DNA of 64,000 nt from Adiantum capillus-veneris (GCA_014529385.2 CM043953.1:76994872-77058871); one strand, 5' to 3'. Shown: positions 45,086-57,901, numbered from the stretch's first letter. Program-made: numbers and translations. Notes: a model not told the origin generated them from the sequence alone.

Positions 45086-45936
45086 TGTCACGTGCACATC
45101 TAACCTTATGTGCATGTGGACAAGCTCTAACTCCTCTTTCTAGAGTTTAGGATAGCCTAGGAAGTGTTCTAAAAACCTTGTGAGCCTGTAAGCAGGACGT
45201 GCATGTCTAGGCACTTAGAGTAGCTGCATACCTTCTGATTGCACAACCCATTAGCATTAGCATCAATACCTAGCACTAAGCATGAGCATTTTTCACCGCA
45301 TGTGACCATTTTCGGAACTGCGCGTGAACCACCTCTTATAGGCATTTTAATTAATAAGTGACTCTTCAATTTCTCAGATCGTGGGGTTTTATTGGAGGTT
45401 GCCCGACATAGTCATTAGTACCTATAAATGCAACCCTTGGGTCACCAGAGCTAGCGAGAGGAGCAGTGAAGGTGCCTCTCAGTACCAACAGTACCAAGCA
45501 CTTGGTGTACTAGCAGCACCAACGTTTTTGCATAGCCCTTTGGCGTTTGCTTCAGCTATTCAGCGTTTTCAGTAGCATCAGCGTTTTGCTTCATCCTTAG
45601 CCGTTCCGCAGCAGTACCTTAGCGGATTGCCCATAGCCTCGTCGCGGTCGCATTCCTCGTCGTGGTCACACCAACGTTATAAGTTTTCAGCCAGCCATAC
45701 AGTCAGCGTTTTTCAGTTTTCAACCACCATCGTCATCAACAATAGTAGATCAGCCCTTAGCCTTGCCACATTCGTAGTATTCCATCATCATCCATAGCAA
45801 TTTCAAATTTCAGCACATTAGCCTCATGGTCTCAGTATCTATCCGCAAGCATTGTCGTTGTCATTGTCGTCGTTGTTGTCAAGCATCTCAACATTTGGAA
45901 CCATTGTACCAGATTTTGTGCAATCTAAAGCAAGTA

Positions 45937-45956
45937 CCTCTCTAGCAATAGAGAGG
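45937..45956 (+). other. LTR stem-loop (beta family), 8-bp stem with GCAA loop
   Basis: CCTCTCTA, loop GCAA (a GNRA-type tetraloop if transcribed), TAGAGAGG. Different sequence but equivalent position to the stem at 12795. Confidence 0.65.
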
Positions 45957-45999
45957 GGGGACCTTGGAGATTGGTTTGGGACCCCATATGGTGTTGATC

Positions 46000-46002
<3 letters not shown>

Positions 46003-46079
<77 letters not shown>
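46003..46079. repeat. (CT)n(TA)n microsatellite in the LTR
   Basis: About 40 bp CT then about 35 bp TA, downstream of the stem-loop. Confidence 0.95.
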
Positions 46080-46082
<3 letters not shown>

Positions 46083-46237
46083 TTCTCACAGTTTTTCATT
46101 CTCTTGTTTTGGTCCATTGCACAATCTCTTAGTAAGTTAAGGGGGCTCTCTCTTTCCTTCAGTACAAGAAACCTTGAGCACACACTGATCACTCATCGTG
46201 AGCATACACCATCATTCACCTTCGCTGCACATTAAAT

Positions 46238-46249
46238 TGGTATCAGAGC
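46238..46249 (+). promoter_or_regulatory. Primer binding site (initiator Met-tRNA)
   Basis: TGGTATCAGAGC about six bases after the LTR end. Confidence 0.85.
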
Positions 46250-46648
46250 TCTTTGGCAGTATTCAATATCATCACTCAAGGAAAGAACCACATAATTTTT
46301 ATTTATTTTGCTTGTTATGATCGCACGTAACCCAAGACCACTTGGGCGTGTCGATCCCTAATGTGTGTTTTTGAAGAGTGGCATGTAACCCAAAAGAGAA
46401 GGGCTTCTCTAGCCTCCCTCGTTCCTCTTTGCCACTCATTGAGAGCGGACCTTGCACTTAGCAGCATACCAATCGACGTGAGGTGAGAAAAAGCAAGCTT
46501 GGTGTGAGCGCAAGGCCGCAAAGGGGTGCACCCATAGGAAGGAGTTAAGCTTGGGTACTAGAAAAGTCTTTTTAAACGTAGATTGCAAGCCATACCAAGT
46601 ACAAGTACCCAAGAACCACAAAAACCCAAGTACCCAAGTACTGAATAC

Positions 46649-47378
46649 ATGGTCATCACCAGAAGCGGAATGGATACTATGCGTGAAGATGATGAGAGTG
46701 GAGTTGGAGGAGAAGAAATCTCTACATCAGGAGGATTGTTCCCCAATCCTCTCCCATCCCCATCTACGCCACCGATTGCACCAAGCCCTATGGAGACTCT
46801 GGTCAAGTCGATGATGGAGATGATGCTACAACAAAGGGCTCAGCGCGCCGCCATGGATAGAGACCGTGAAGAACGAGGGTAGCTATGGAGCTTGAGCGTG
46901 ACCAAGCACGCGAAGCTCAACGCATAGCGGCTGAAGAAAGAAGGGTTACTATGGAACTCGAGTGTGAGCAAGCACGTGAGTCTCTACGCATATCGGCCGA
47001 AGAAAAGCGAGCGGCTATGGAGTTAGAGCGAGAGGCGCAGAGGGACCAATGCATGTAGGAGTTGGTCCTACAGGTACTCTACACGAAGAGCGAGCCACTC
47101 AAGGAGGTCGGCGAGTCATAACGTAGCACGAATAGAGACGACGACTCCAACAATCCAGTCACTGAGAAGTTGATGTTTAATAAGTATGATGGTAAGATGG
47201 ATGCTTTTGTGATTCATTTTTGGTTACATCATCTAATGCTTACTTTGTGGTTAACAAGAAAATCAACAACAGTAAAGTTTTGACTGTTGTCATGTACCTA
47301 GCGGGTGATGCCATTAATTGATATCAAACTTGGCAAAAGTCACAGTTGGTTGAGCATCTTGAGCATGCCGCAGATGGC

Positions 47379-47449
<71 letters not shown>

Positions 47450-48379
47450 AGTTGGGACGACTTCTACCTTGATCGATTAAAAGAAGATTGACGAGGCCTT
47501 AAACAAAATGGCACTCCTGTTATGTCATTTTCTAACCGCATTTTGCAGATTGGCGGTCAATTGGATAAGTCGGATGAGGATAGCAACGAGGCTTTCTGCA
47601 AGTCTTCAACCCTATGGACTACAATGACGTTGTTACAATCACTCTAGCACAAGAAATGAAGCACAACAAAGGTAAGCCGAAGGAGAACAAGTCAAGTATC
47701 CCTCAGATCTAGCCGAATGGTAAGAACAACGACAATTCTTCCTCTTCTCAATCTTCTTCTACACCTAGGGCACATCACTCTTCACCTAACAGTGATAGTA
47801 AAGGAAAGGCTAAAACTTAGGAACCCCCTAAGTTGATGCCTGATGAAAATCTCCTCAAGGAATAGGAGGAGGTTGGTTAAGTCTTGAAGAACGCACGGAG
47901 TATGCAAAGGAAGGAAGATGTTTTGAATGTCACACTAAAGGTCACATAAAAGGAGTTTGTCCTAAGAAAGCACCTAAAGAACTCACAAAAGAACCCACAT
48001 AATCCACATCGTTTGTTAATGCAATCAGTGAGAACACTAATGTGTCCCAAGTTTCCAATCATCATGCAGATAAGTCTCTCATGCAGTGTTATGGTCATGT
48101 GACTAGTCAATGCATTTGATCTTGTTTAATTTTGGTAGTATGCATGATGTGATTAGTGACTCTCTTTTGAAGAGTGCATGTTTAGAAGCTCTTCCAATAG
48201 ATTCCATTGTGATCTCTGGATTTGCTCCGGGCATGCACTCTTCTTTCATGTATGAATGTCCTAATGTGACAGTTTTGGTTCAAAATGTCTATTTCCGTCG
48301 TAAGTTTGTGGTTTTTCCTCTCAAAGAATGTAAGATGATTTTTGACATAAGTGATTTAAGCATTTTGACCACAAGTTAG
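46649..48379 (+). pseudogene. Beta-family gag and protease
   Basis: ATG at 46649 (MVITRSGMDTMREDDESGV). A Met-rich helix precedes three 66-bp DNA repeats (46885, 46951 and 47017) encoding a 22-residue charged coiled-coil unit, MELERDQAREAQR-like. NKYDGKMDAF lies near 47180. After many breaks a CCHC knuckle CFECHTKGHIKGVC occurs at about 47917-47958. At 48110-48379 a retropepsin-like frame begins LILFNFGSMHDVIS, where DSGATH- or DCGSTH-like residues are usual; the catalytic Asp is Asn. Stops and the (CT)n(CA)n insertion near 47380 show decay. Ty3/gypsy affiliation is likely but unproven without RT. Confidence 0.72.
47378..47450. repeat. (CT)n(CA)n microsatellite in gag
   Basis: About 45 bp CT followed by about 28 bp CA inside the gag remnant. 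Confidence 0.95.
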
Positions 48380-48552
48380 TTGGAAAGCAAACACATTGTT
48401 TCATGGCCGATATAACAAAGAAGTATAGTGAGCATAGGTCTATTAAAAGACCAAGTTATGTGGATCTGTACATGCCTAGAGCATTTCTAGGTCCACTGAT
48501 ATGAAAATGAATATGCCTAGTGCACCCTAAAATATGAAATTTTTGCAAAATC

Positions 48553-48740
48553 AATGCTTCAAAGTAATCACAACTTGATAGCTCAATTGGCAAGGGGTCT
48601 CTCAAGGTTGAATTCTAGTACTGCTTAGTGTATCATTATCAATGCAAGCCTTGAAGGCAATATGATGTGCACGAATGGATATAAAAGTCCTCTTAGGGCT
48701 AATAAAAATAAATATTTGCATTAAAAAAATGCTTCATAGT
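48553..48740 (+). repeat. tRNA-derived SINE with target-site duplication
   Basis: The A box TAGCTCAATTGG (48579-48590) and B box GGTTGAATTCT (48606-48616) are spaced as in a Pol III promoter. An unrelated body and an A-rich 3' end (TTGCATTAAAAAAA) follow. The TSD AATGCTTC is extended imperfectly to 13 bp: AATGCTTCAAAGT (48553-48565) and AATGCTTCATAGT (48728-48740). The body is about 160 bp. Confidence 0.68.
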
Positions 48741-48999
48741 CAAGACAAAGTAACCATATAGCACAATCCACAAAGTTCTTTATACATTGTAAATGATAAG
48801 AGCTTTGCAAATTGAACTTCCTCTACTTTGAGTAGAAGTTGCTTGAGGTATTAGCTAAGGATTATTATATATCACATTCGTGTACAATAGGGGGGTTTTG
48901 TAAGGCATAAATGATAGAATTTACAAAAGAAGGTCCCATATATAGGGGTCAAAAAGGAAATTTTGGTGCACGCAGGTGACGTCTCTCTAGTGAATTCCT

Positions 49000-49048
<49 letters not shown>

Positions 49049-49560
49049 AGTATTGAATTACATTCTAGTGCACAAGTAGATAAATGAAGATGAGTTCCTG
49101 AGACTATTGAACACAAATGCTTTTCTGTTTGGGTGCAATTTGCACATTATGTCCACATAAAATTGCACATGGGATGTGTTTCAAGGAGTGCAAAGTTTGA
49201 GTGGTGAATTGATCATCAATGTGAGGTGTACCAAAGTGCAAAGTGTTATAGAAAAGGTTAAGTTTTAACGTATTGTCAAATTCAAAATGTCTAGCTACCC
49301 AGTTACTTTACTAAGTGAATTTATACTATGCTTTTGAAAATGTCCACCCGAAGTGTTTAAGAGAGTTCGGGTACCGAAGGAAATTATTGGGAATCTTTAT
49401 AGATTCCTCTATACTTCTCTCTTTCTCTGTAGCCAATGCATGCAATACTAAGGTTGAACTTTTGACGTCGCTTGTAGCGCTCTACATCTCCGATGCCCAC
49501 CAACTCGCCTAGAAGACATGCGTAGCTTATCAAAATATCGTGCACATTTGAAAAAAAAGA
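48741..49560. other. No gene recognised; one (AG)n tract
   Basis: AT-rich sequence with an (AG)n tract at about 49007-49045 and an isolated 65-codon frame at 49315-49512 without motifs. Confidence 0.45.
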
Positions 49561-49902
49561 GAAAATTACCAAAATACCCTTAAAATTGGTGAAAATTCCA
49601 AAAATACTCCTTAATTTTCAAAATTCTCAATATGCCCCTCATATTTTACCAAAAATTCCCAAAATGCCTCTCTTTATAGGAAGATTGGTTCTCCTTTTAT
49701 AGAAGATAACAGAAGTAGGATTTTTGAATCGTATCATGGGCTCTTACGATGAAATCGTTCATCATTTTTAGACACAGATGCCACTATTTGTGAGCTCATT
49801 GGTGAATAGACACTTATAGAGTATGCAAAAAATTGGGGCAAATCGATTACAACTTGATACAAGGGCATATTGGGATTTTGAGGGGTATTTTGGCAATTTT
49901 CC
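49561..49902. repeat. MITE-like sequence with ~27-bp inverted ends
   Basis: GAAAATTACCAAAATACCC at 49561 pairs with the reverse complement of 49876-49902 (TTTTGAGGGGTATTTTGGCAATTTTCC) with few mismatches. The 342-bp interior is non-coding. No clear target-site duplication was found. Confidence 0.4.
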
Positions 49903-50199
49903 CTTTAAAAAATAATCTTTTGTCCTGCAGGTTGCACCCCTTCGCTTCGCTACCACTTGCCTCACACATGTGTCTTCTCTTGCACTCTCCTTTGTGGCTG
50001 CCCGCCATCTCCGCTCAACCACTTTTCCTTCACCTTTTATTTCGCTTTGTGTCTCCGGAGATGGGATCTCCCTCAGATTCCCTTAAGTAGACACCACTTC
50101 CACTATATAGCCACCTACTCTCTCTCTCTCATGCGATAAATTAGATCTTAGACATGACAAGATCAAGTAATACTTCGTGCACACATTCTGGCTCTTTTA

Positions 50200-50350
50200 A
50201 AAATAAAAAGATATTGGCAACTTTCAACTTTTATTACTCGGAGATTCCTCCACTTCCTTGCCTTGCTGGAGGAGCAAAACTCCAAATGTCCCATAGGATT
50301 TGAACTCATGAGCATGCATGAGACACTAATCTAGCCAACTTGCACCTGAG
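50200..50350 (-). repeat. tRNA-like SINE, minus strand
   Basis: The minus strand has an A-box-like TTGGCTAGATTAG (50327-50339) and a canonical B-box-like GAGTTCAAATCC (50297-50308), then GGAGTTTTGCTCCTCCAGC and an A/T-rich end near 50200. Boundaries are approximate and no TSD was identified. Confidence 0.5.
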
Positions 50351-51015
50351 CACTTCAACCCTTCAAAAAAATCTTATTTTCCATGTGGTAGTGTCGCTTC
50401 CTCCGAAGCGACGTAATCTGCCTTGGCTCATTGGCTCCCATGCATGGTGTTCCACCTTCGCCAGTTGCTTGCCTCGCCATGTGCCACCTTCCTCTCCCTG
50501 GTCGTTGTCTCGTCGCCCACCACCTACAAGATTCCTTGGGCCGCCAAGTTATCACAAGAGAATTCCTTTGGACTCTCTTCAATGATTTGTTTTCAAGAAT
50601 TGTAGGCACATGCTCTTTTAGAAACAAGGTGAAGAGGCATGAAGGCCTGTTAAGTTAAGAGGGGTCGAGGAAGAGTATGTTTAAATAAGTGCCTACAGTC
50701 ATATGGAATTTTTGTGATGTTTTATTATAAAATTATATTATCTATGTTTAAAAAGTGGCTCCTGGTGGTTCGCCTAAAATAAAATACATTAGTTGAAAGA
50801 TGCTTTCAAGAGTCCCTCTATTCTCGTCGCCTAGCCCTCACCTCTTGCTCTTGTTGCCAAAACCTTCTCTCGCCTCCGTGCTGGCCTTTCCTACCTCTCG
50901 ATGCATCCCTGTGAGCTGGCACCTAAGCTTCCTCCACCATTCATGGACTTGCACCTACAGAGCAGTCCCCCCACGTCATCTCCACTATGCCTATGTCAAG
51001 GAAGGATGTGTGTGT

Positions 51016-51087
<72 letters not shown>

Positions 51088-51129
51088 CTATTCCCCTATG
51101 CCTTATGAAGTGTCTCTACCTCTGCTTTG

Positions 51130-51174
<45 letters not shown>

Positions 51175-51990
51175 ATCCCTAACTGGGAGGCATGGCCTTG
51201 CTTCCCCGTTCTCACTCCTCTACCTCTAAATCTTCTTCTCGTCATCTCCATTAATGAACCATTTTTTGATTTTCTTCCAACCGGTATCCCCTACACAAAT
51301 GGTTTATATATTACGAAGGATCCACTTAAATAATAAGGTAAAAGGTACACATTGCACATTAGCATTTTGAGCCAAAGTAAAATAAAAAGACACATAAAAA
51401 ATTAAACCAAAAAAATATTTTAATGCTTTGGTATTAAAAAAATATAGATTTAATAAGCATAGAAAATAATAGAACAATTTATTTTATTTTTTTAAAATCC
51501 TTAAATGAAAGGACCTTTTATCAATACCTCACACAGTGTTTGAAAAATTCTTTTTGCCTAAACGACGAGTTTCCTCCTTATACAGATGCAAACTAGAAAT
51601 ACTAGGAGAAAATTTCAAATTTGTAAGATGTTTGAACTATTTGCTAGTATATTTTATCGAGTTTTTTTCCCTTTACCATCCTTTGTAATCGGCTAAACTT
51701 GATTCAACCAACTTAAGGCTAAGCTCAGGCACACTTTTCTCGAACACTGAGGTCCTCATATCATGGGATCAAACTTCTATGAAAATATTGTTTAAGATTT
51801 TGTTCTCTAAAGTCTTTTTCAAGCGTGCCAAAAAGTAAATGAAGCTTAGCTTTCTATTCACAAGACATTTGAGGCTCATTAGGGACACTTGTCTTGCAAA
51901 GAAATTTGAACGACCTTCTCCCTTTGGGTACTAAGGCCTTAGGAGACCAATAAAAATATATTATTAGTGGCAAGATGCCTTTGAATATTC
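50351..51990. other. No gene recognised; microsatellites
   Basis: Pyrimidine-rich low-complexity stretches (50400-50600 and 50800-50990), (TG)n(AG)n at 51013-51085 and (AG)n at about 51134-51172. 51330-51970 is AT-rich and featureless. Confidence 0.5.
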
Positions 51991-54780
51991 CTTGCAAGTG
52001 TGCCTCACCCTCACTACTTGTTGCCCTCTGCGTCGATCAGCTCTTCATCTGCCATATCGACCAGAGCACCACCAAGCACAAAACTTTTCTCCAACAGTTC
52101 TTTTCTCTATCACATCATCCAGAGCACTGCCAAGCATGACACCTTTCTCCAACCATGGCCCCTCCCATGTGGCACCACGAGCAACATCAACAAACCTCCA
52201 GTGACAATGGCAATGGCAATGGCGATGGCTTGCGAGAGGAAAAGTTAAAACATTAGCCACCAGCTCATTAGCGTGGGGCGATGGCTTTGCAAGATTTTCG
52301 ATAGCACATACTCTCTCACCCATGTCAATGTCTTCCGTAAGGCCACCGCCAAATGTGTATATGTGTGTATGTGTGTGTGGGAGAGAGAGAGAGTGTGTAT
52401 TGCATGCAAAACTAGGTCACCTTACAAAACCAAAATTAAAGAGAGGAGAGAGGGGGAGAATCTACGTAGATTCAAAAGTCATGTGTAAAGCCTTTTTTTT
52501 AAATTGGCACGGCCTACTGGGTCTAAAATCAAACAACCCATTAATTAATTGGCAGGATTCCGTTTTCCTCCATATCAAAAAGCTAAGTCTTTCCATTGTC
52601 CCTGGTTCTTGCGCGCGGTGTCCCGCACACACCATGATTGCTCACCGGTCGCTGTCATTGGGATTCTGATGCCGTCGTTTGCCCAGCATCGCTTGCGATC
52701 TCACTGCCATCGGGACTCTGGTGCCCTCCTTCCCCCACCATCGCGATGGCATGCTTCTTTGGATCCCAAGAGAAGGCATTGCTGCCGTTCCCCAGCAATG
52801 CTGCGTTTGCAAACTCTTGCGCCTTCTATGGGACGCTATGCCTGTTGTGGTCTGCAATAGCACACGCGCACCTTCCTTATTCTGCATAAGCAGCCACATA
52901 ATGGAGGGACTCCACAAGCAACTTACCAGCGGATCTCTTGGCCCAAAACCACTCTGTCTCAGGCTGACCCATCGTCCCTACCTCACATCTCCCTACAATG
53001 TCCACGGCTCTTGCCCGCAGACGAGGGTCATCACCTTGCTCATTGCGCCTTCTGCAACATGCTCCCAACTGCGCGATTTCCATGGTTCTGCTCGACGTAC
53101 ACACACAACGATCCACACCAAAAAATCTGCCCGTCTACCTTTCTCTCTCTCCTCCACGTGTTGTGCCCCGCCCTTTTCCCCCTCAAACCATAGAAAGTAT
53201 CAAATAAGATTCCATCTAAAACACCCGATTTCAAAAATTGAGCGGGCCTCTTTTGAGCTTTGTTTCCTCAACAAAAAAATGCATATAGCATTCGATTCCC
53301 TTTCACAAAACTTTTGGCACATGTCAATTTTAAAGTGCTTATGCCTCTAAAGTATTTTGAGGCTTATGGTGTAAAGCATAGATTGGTTTTGCTCATGTTT
53401 TTCTTCCAGAGACATATCTTTTGCTATGAAGTGCAATCAAAAGCCATTGTTGCCAATGATGGTTTTTGTATACTATTTGTTTAGAAGAGCTCCAAGAAGA
53501 AGCATGCTTGTGCTGGGGTTCGCTGGAGTAGGGGCTGCCTTTCGCTTTGCAGCTTGCGAGGCCCCAGAGCTGGGGGGCTCATAGGGGGTGTTGCGGCAGG
53601 GCGAAGCGTTGGTGCTTCTTGTTGGAGGATGCTTTGGGCGAAGCCGGTGGGTAGTGGCAGCTCTGGGGTGGGCTGCCAGGCTGGCCCGCCTCTTCTTCTT
53701 GCCTTCTCCCTTGTCGATGACCCGTATTTATTCCATCCCGGGAGTGCTCGCTCTTCCCGCCTCCTCTTGGGGAGGAAGATGGGCACTATATCTACTGTTT
53801 TCTGCTCGATTTTGTGCGGTGGAGTGGTGGTCTCTTTTTGGTTCACTTGGCATGTTTGATGCGCTGTTCTGCTGAGGTCGAGGGCAGGGAGTCCGATGGT
53901 GGCAACTGGGACCTCTTGGTGGCAACCCCGACCCTTGGTGGCCTTGTGGATCGTGATGGTGATGATAGTCGTGCGACTGGTTTGATCGGCTGGCATTGTG
54001 ATCGTGGCAGCTGCAGATCGCGTTTTGGCATCCCAATCCTGCCCTTGTGGTGGGGTAGTGGTCTTGGCAGCAGGTGATGGAGATTTTGGGCTCCCCCCTT
54101 TTTTGGCATTATCGATTCTTCTCTGGCTGGTCGGTTTGCTCCTGCTTTGTGAATATGGCGGTTGGGGTGAGTTTCGATCCTCATCGTGGAATCCCCCTGG
54201 CAGGTGTTCTTTTGTGCTCTTACGACGGTATGCTATTCTGTGATGATTTGTGTATGGGTTTGGGGGCTCCTTGTAAAACCCCGTTTATGTGTTGTTGTCA
54301 AGCTTATGGTTGTTGACTTTGATGACATTGTGATGCCATGGCTCATTCTGAGCATGGCTACTCTTGTAATTCTTTTTTCTATGGTTAATATATATATTCT
54401 ACTCATAAGTGTGAGCACTGGAAAAAATGAAGAAGTATATTTTAGCTCCTAATAGTCATAGATTTACATCATTGTTTTGATTACATATCCTACTATTTAT
54501 CATGATGGATAGTCTAGTTCAAGAAAGCAGGGGAATGATCATCGCCATTGGAAAGCAAAGGAACTCAAAGGAGTGGAACAGGACCCTAGGGGCCCTAATA
54601 ACGGATGTGCAAAGGTAAAAGTGTGGGTTCATCTATGGTCATGGGTGGCTCCCCCATCAGCCGATGTATCTATGATCCATTGAAGTGGTCATGGCTCGTC
54701 GCGAGAATGGCAAGAATATGTAATTTTTTTGGATCTATTAATATAATCCACTCACCATTGTGAGTTTTCCCAAAAAAGAA
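51991..54780. other. GC-rich stretch with ORFs on both strands, none recognised
   Basis: 52000-54250 is clearly richer in GC than its surroundings and has opposing ORFs (for example 52679-53350 plus and 53481-53996 minus). None has a recognisable domain, splice structure or start context. The 3' part ends in TGGATCTATTAATATAATCC near 54730, which resembles the tail region of some plant transcripts or retroelements. Origin unknown. Confidence 0.35.
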
Positions 54781-55691
54781 AAAAGAAAAAGAATATATAG
54801 GCTTTTCTATGAGTGTCTAGGATACAGTCGCTATCCTATGACCAAGTAGAAGTCATGCTTGAGTTTCCTATTGAAATAATAAGCATTTAGTGAGTAAGCT
54901 CATGAAAAAGGATGGTTTCTTCATAGGGGCTTGGTTGCTAAGCCCTACCTTGGCATCTTGCATTTTAGAGTCAACATTCCTATTAATCTTCATGGGGCAA
55001 TACTTTGTGTGAAACTTAATCTAAAAAATGGATTATGCAATAGCTCGTTGGCCACACTCGATGGTGTGGCCTATTATTATTAGTACAACTCTTTTGTTAC
55101 TTGGTATTAACAGTGCTCAAACAAAACCTAATCCTACCTACCAAATTTAGTGTAAGAACCTTCAATATAGTCAATTTACCTCTAATATTTCTCATGTAGG
55201 TTTGCCGAGTTTTTGGAAGTGAGTTTTTTTTTCTCGAGCAGTGCTTAGTAACTTTGCTATCTCTAGGTAATTCTTGAAACCAATGTCATTTTATTATGTC
55301 TCATATATAAAAAGACAACAACAAATAGTAGCTCTATCATGTGTACAGAGCCCTTTAATTACTATTGAATCACTTCAGACCCAATCCAAGTAATCAAAAC
55401 TTGCAAGACCCAATCTAACTTCAATAATCAGATGAATCAAAGTAACCGTCGTTAGCATTGCAGGCTGCATTGATTCAGAGAAATCTAGGTATGTGCAATT
55501 AGGTGCAAGGAGTTGCCACTCATAAATCTTCGTTTGTGTGTGCGTACTCTATGTAGATCCTACCCATCGATAGAGATCGTTGTGTATGCTCATCACCCCA
55601 ACCTCCTAGGAGTCTCCCTATCCTAACCTTTTCATGTAACTCTCTTTGTGTTGGCTCTCCATTCTCTCTACTTGGTGCAACACAAACATAT
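54781..55691. other. No gene recognised
   Basis: Intermediate GC, only short frames, no repeat detected up to the start of the tandem duplication. Confidence 0.4.
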
Positions 55692-55823
55692 GTCTTTTAT
55701 GTCACAATTTGCCAACACACCTTGCAAGGCAGAGATCCTCCTACACAATACATATGTCGCTTGAGCCTTGCCCTAGCTAGCATGTTGGCCTTTTACTCCC
55801 GATTTAATCTAGTCCAATGGAAG

Positions 55824-55988
<165 letters not shown>

Positions 55989-56893
55989 ACAGTGACAGAT
56001 TGGAGTTTTTCCTTCACCAAGTTCTTGTTATAGCTATTGATAATTAAAGCATGTTCTTTAATAGCTAGGGATATCCACCTTGGACCTTGAGCAAGTTTTT
56101 ATCCTAAAAACCTTGTGACCACTTATTATGGAAAAAAACAAAGGGGTTTTCCACGTGGGAACTAATGTTCTTCCTCTCTTGCGGGGAGTTCCATACTTGG
56201 CAGCTTCTTACATAACTTGACCCTTGTGGGATCACACCTTAATGGGAGAGTAATAATCCTCAACCCTTTGGACGTGGCACTTATTGCTGTCTTAACCTCA
56301 ACCTATTTTTTCAAGATGCATTCATAACCTTTCTGTCTCCTCTCCCTCCCTTTCTCTTCCCCTTTCGCATGTACCTTGCCTAACGAATACAAATTCCTTG
56401 CTCTGTTGAGCAGGGAACCTACCTTCCCCTCTCTCGCATCTGCTCTTGAGTAGCCCATGGCGGCCGCATGGGGGGTGTACTGCTGCCTGGAAACTTGCAC
56501 TTATTGAGTGATTGGATCTTGGGGATTCGCCTCCCTGTATACTCATGGGGCTTCAACCATCTGACTCTACTATAAAAAGAGGTGTTTGCTTTGCCCCTCA
56601 CTTAGCCTTGTTTGCATTGGTGTGTGTATGTGAAAGAGACGAGAGTGTGCGTTGCTCCTTGCTGTGCATTATGGAATTGGTGGAGCAACCATCTCAGGTT
56701 AGTCATTATCTGGTTTTGGTTCACAGCTTTTACTGGTGTTTTTTAACTACTCCCTGCCTATACTTGAGATTTTCTTGTTGTCATACTGACAATATTGTGT
56801 AATAAGATGATGATCACTGCCTTCTGGTGTTTTCTTGGCATGCTATCTGATGTAAATTGTATATCTGACAATGGTTTTTTTGGGGTAGAAAGA

Positions 56894-56916
56894 GGGGGGG
56901 GGGGGGGGGGGGGGGG
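56894..56916. repeat. Poly-G tract (23 nt), copy 1
   Basis: Equivalent tract at 59845-59867 in copy 2, also 23 nt. Confidence 0.95.
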
Positions 56917-57816
56917 ATTCCACCATGCCCACATTCTCAATAACGTAGTGATTAATTAAGTTGAATAGTCCTTACTTTGTACTACTTGGCCGGGGGGTCA
57001 CAAATTGTAAGCTCTCCATACTGAAAACCATTGCATGACCGGCTTGATACATGGCATAATGGTGACGCTACACTTGGCTACGTAATCTGTGTATTCATTA
57101 CTTAGTGGATTGTTTTACCGCACTCAACACAAAATTTATAAGTTTTTTATAACCTAGCTTCAACCTGTTATGGCTAGTAGCAAAAACGATATTTGTATGT
57201 GTCTCAGCTTGATATGGTCGGCCATAATACTCACATACTCTATTTGGAAGGTTCTTTTTTCATGCGGTTTTCTTCACAAACTAGGAACTTGGCATTTGGT
57301 GTGGTCGCCTGCCCTAAATGCATACTAAAGGTACTCGCACATGGTTTTTGAAAAATCCCACAAATGTCGAGTTTCTGACTTGAATTGGTATGTTGTAGGA
57401 TTTTTTTATGTAGAAAAGAGGGGATGGCATCTCGTCTATTTGTGTATCCTCACTTATTTGGCTAAGAGGGCGTGAGATTGATTGAGCAATATGTTGCTCC
57501 ATCTCTGGCTTGGGCTTTTCAAGTTATACTTAAAATTGAAGCATTTAAAATGTCGTAGTGGCTAAGAGAATTTCTCTTAATGATGTATTTTCTTTTGGCA
57601 TTAAGACTAGGAAGCGGGTGTTGGCTTTTTAGTACATTGGATAGGGTTTCCATTTACTCTGAATAAATCTCTGAACGACTTTGTAAGTAGCCAGTGGGGC
57701 AAGAAGTTGTATTATCTCTATACGGACGGACCACAAAAAACAACAGTAAGCTGCATGGCACCAATGGTTTGAGTACTTACCATTTTTATAGAAAGGGGGG
57801 TGACTTAGGACACTTG

Positions 57817-57901
57817 GATCAGAAGGGATAGTGGCCTTCTGATCAGAATTTTAAATTATTTAAATAACTATTTAAAGGATCTTAAAATTGGGGTATATAA
57901 A
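57817..57901 (+). promoter_or_regulatory. Hairpin and TATA box conserved in both 3-kb copies
   Basis: GATCAGAAGG, 8-nt loop, CCTTCTGATC at 57817-57844, followed by TATATAAA at 57894-57901. In copy 2 the stem is 9 bp (60775-60802), with TATATAAA at 60851-60858. The TATA lies ~580 bp before the Penelope-type frame, so it may be the element's promoter (inference). Confidence 0.5.

Larger units (their letters stand above)
45086..46231 (+). repeat. Beta-family LTR, copy 3 (complete)
   Basis: 1146 bp from TGTCACGTGCACATC to TTCGCTGCACA. It includes CAGCGTTTT words at 45510-45720, the stem-loop 45937-45956 and a (CT)n(TA)n tract at 46003-46079. The primer site at 46238 marks it as a 5' LTR. Confidence 0.78.
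45086..48400 (+). mobile_element. Beta-family LTR element, 5' half (LTR, PBS, gag, protease)
   Basis: A full-length LTR (45086-46231) is followed by a Met-tRNA primer site, a gag with repeats and a zinc knuckle, and a retropepsin-like region. RT and integrase are absent and no 3' LTR was found, so the element is truncated after about 48400. Confidence 0.75.

Noticed and set aside
56455-56480. NotI site context GCGGCCGC as a cloning or vector remnant
   Set aside because: Flanking sequence is continuous with the tandem repeat and shows no vector sequence.
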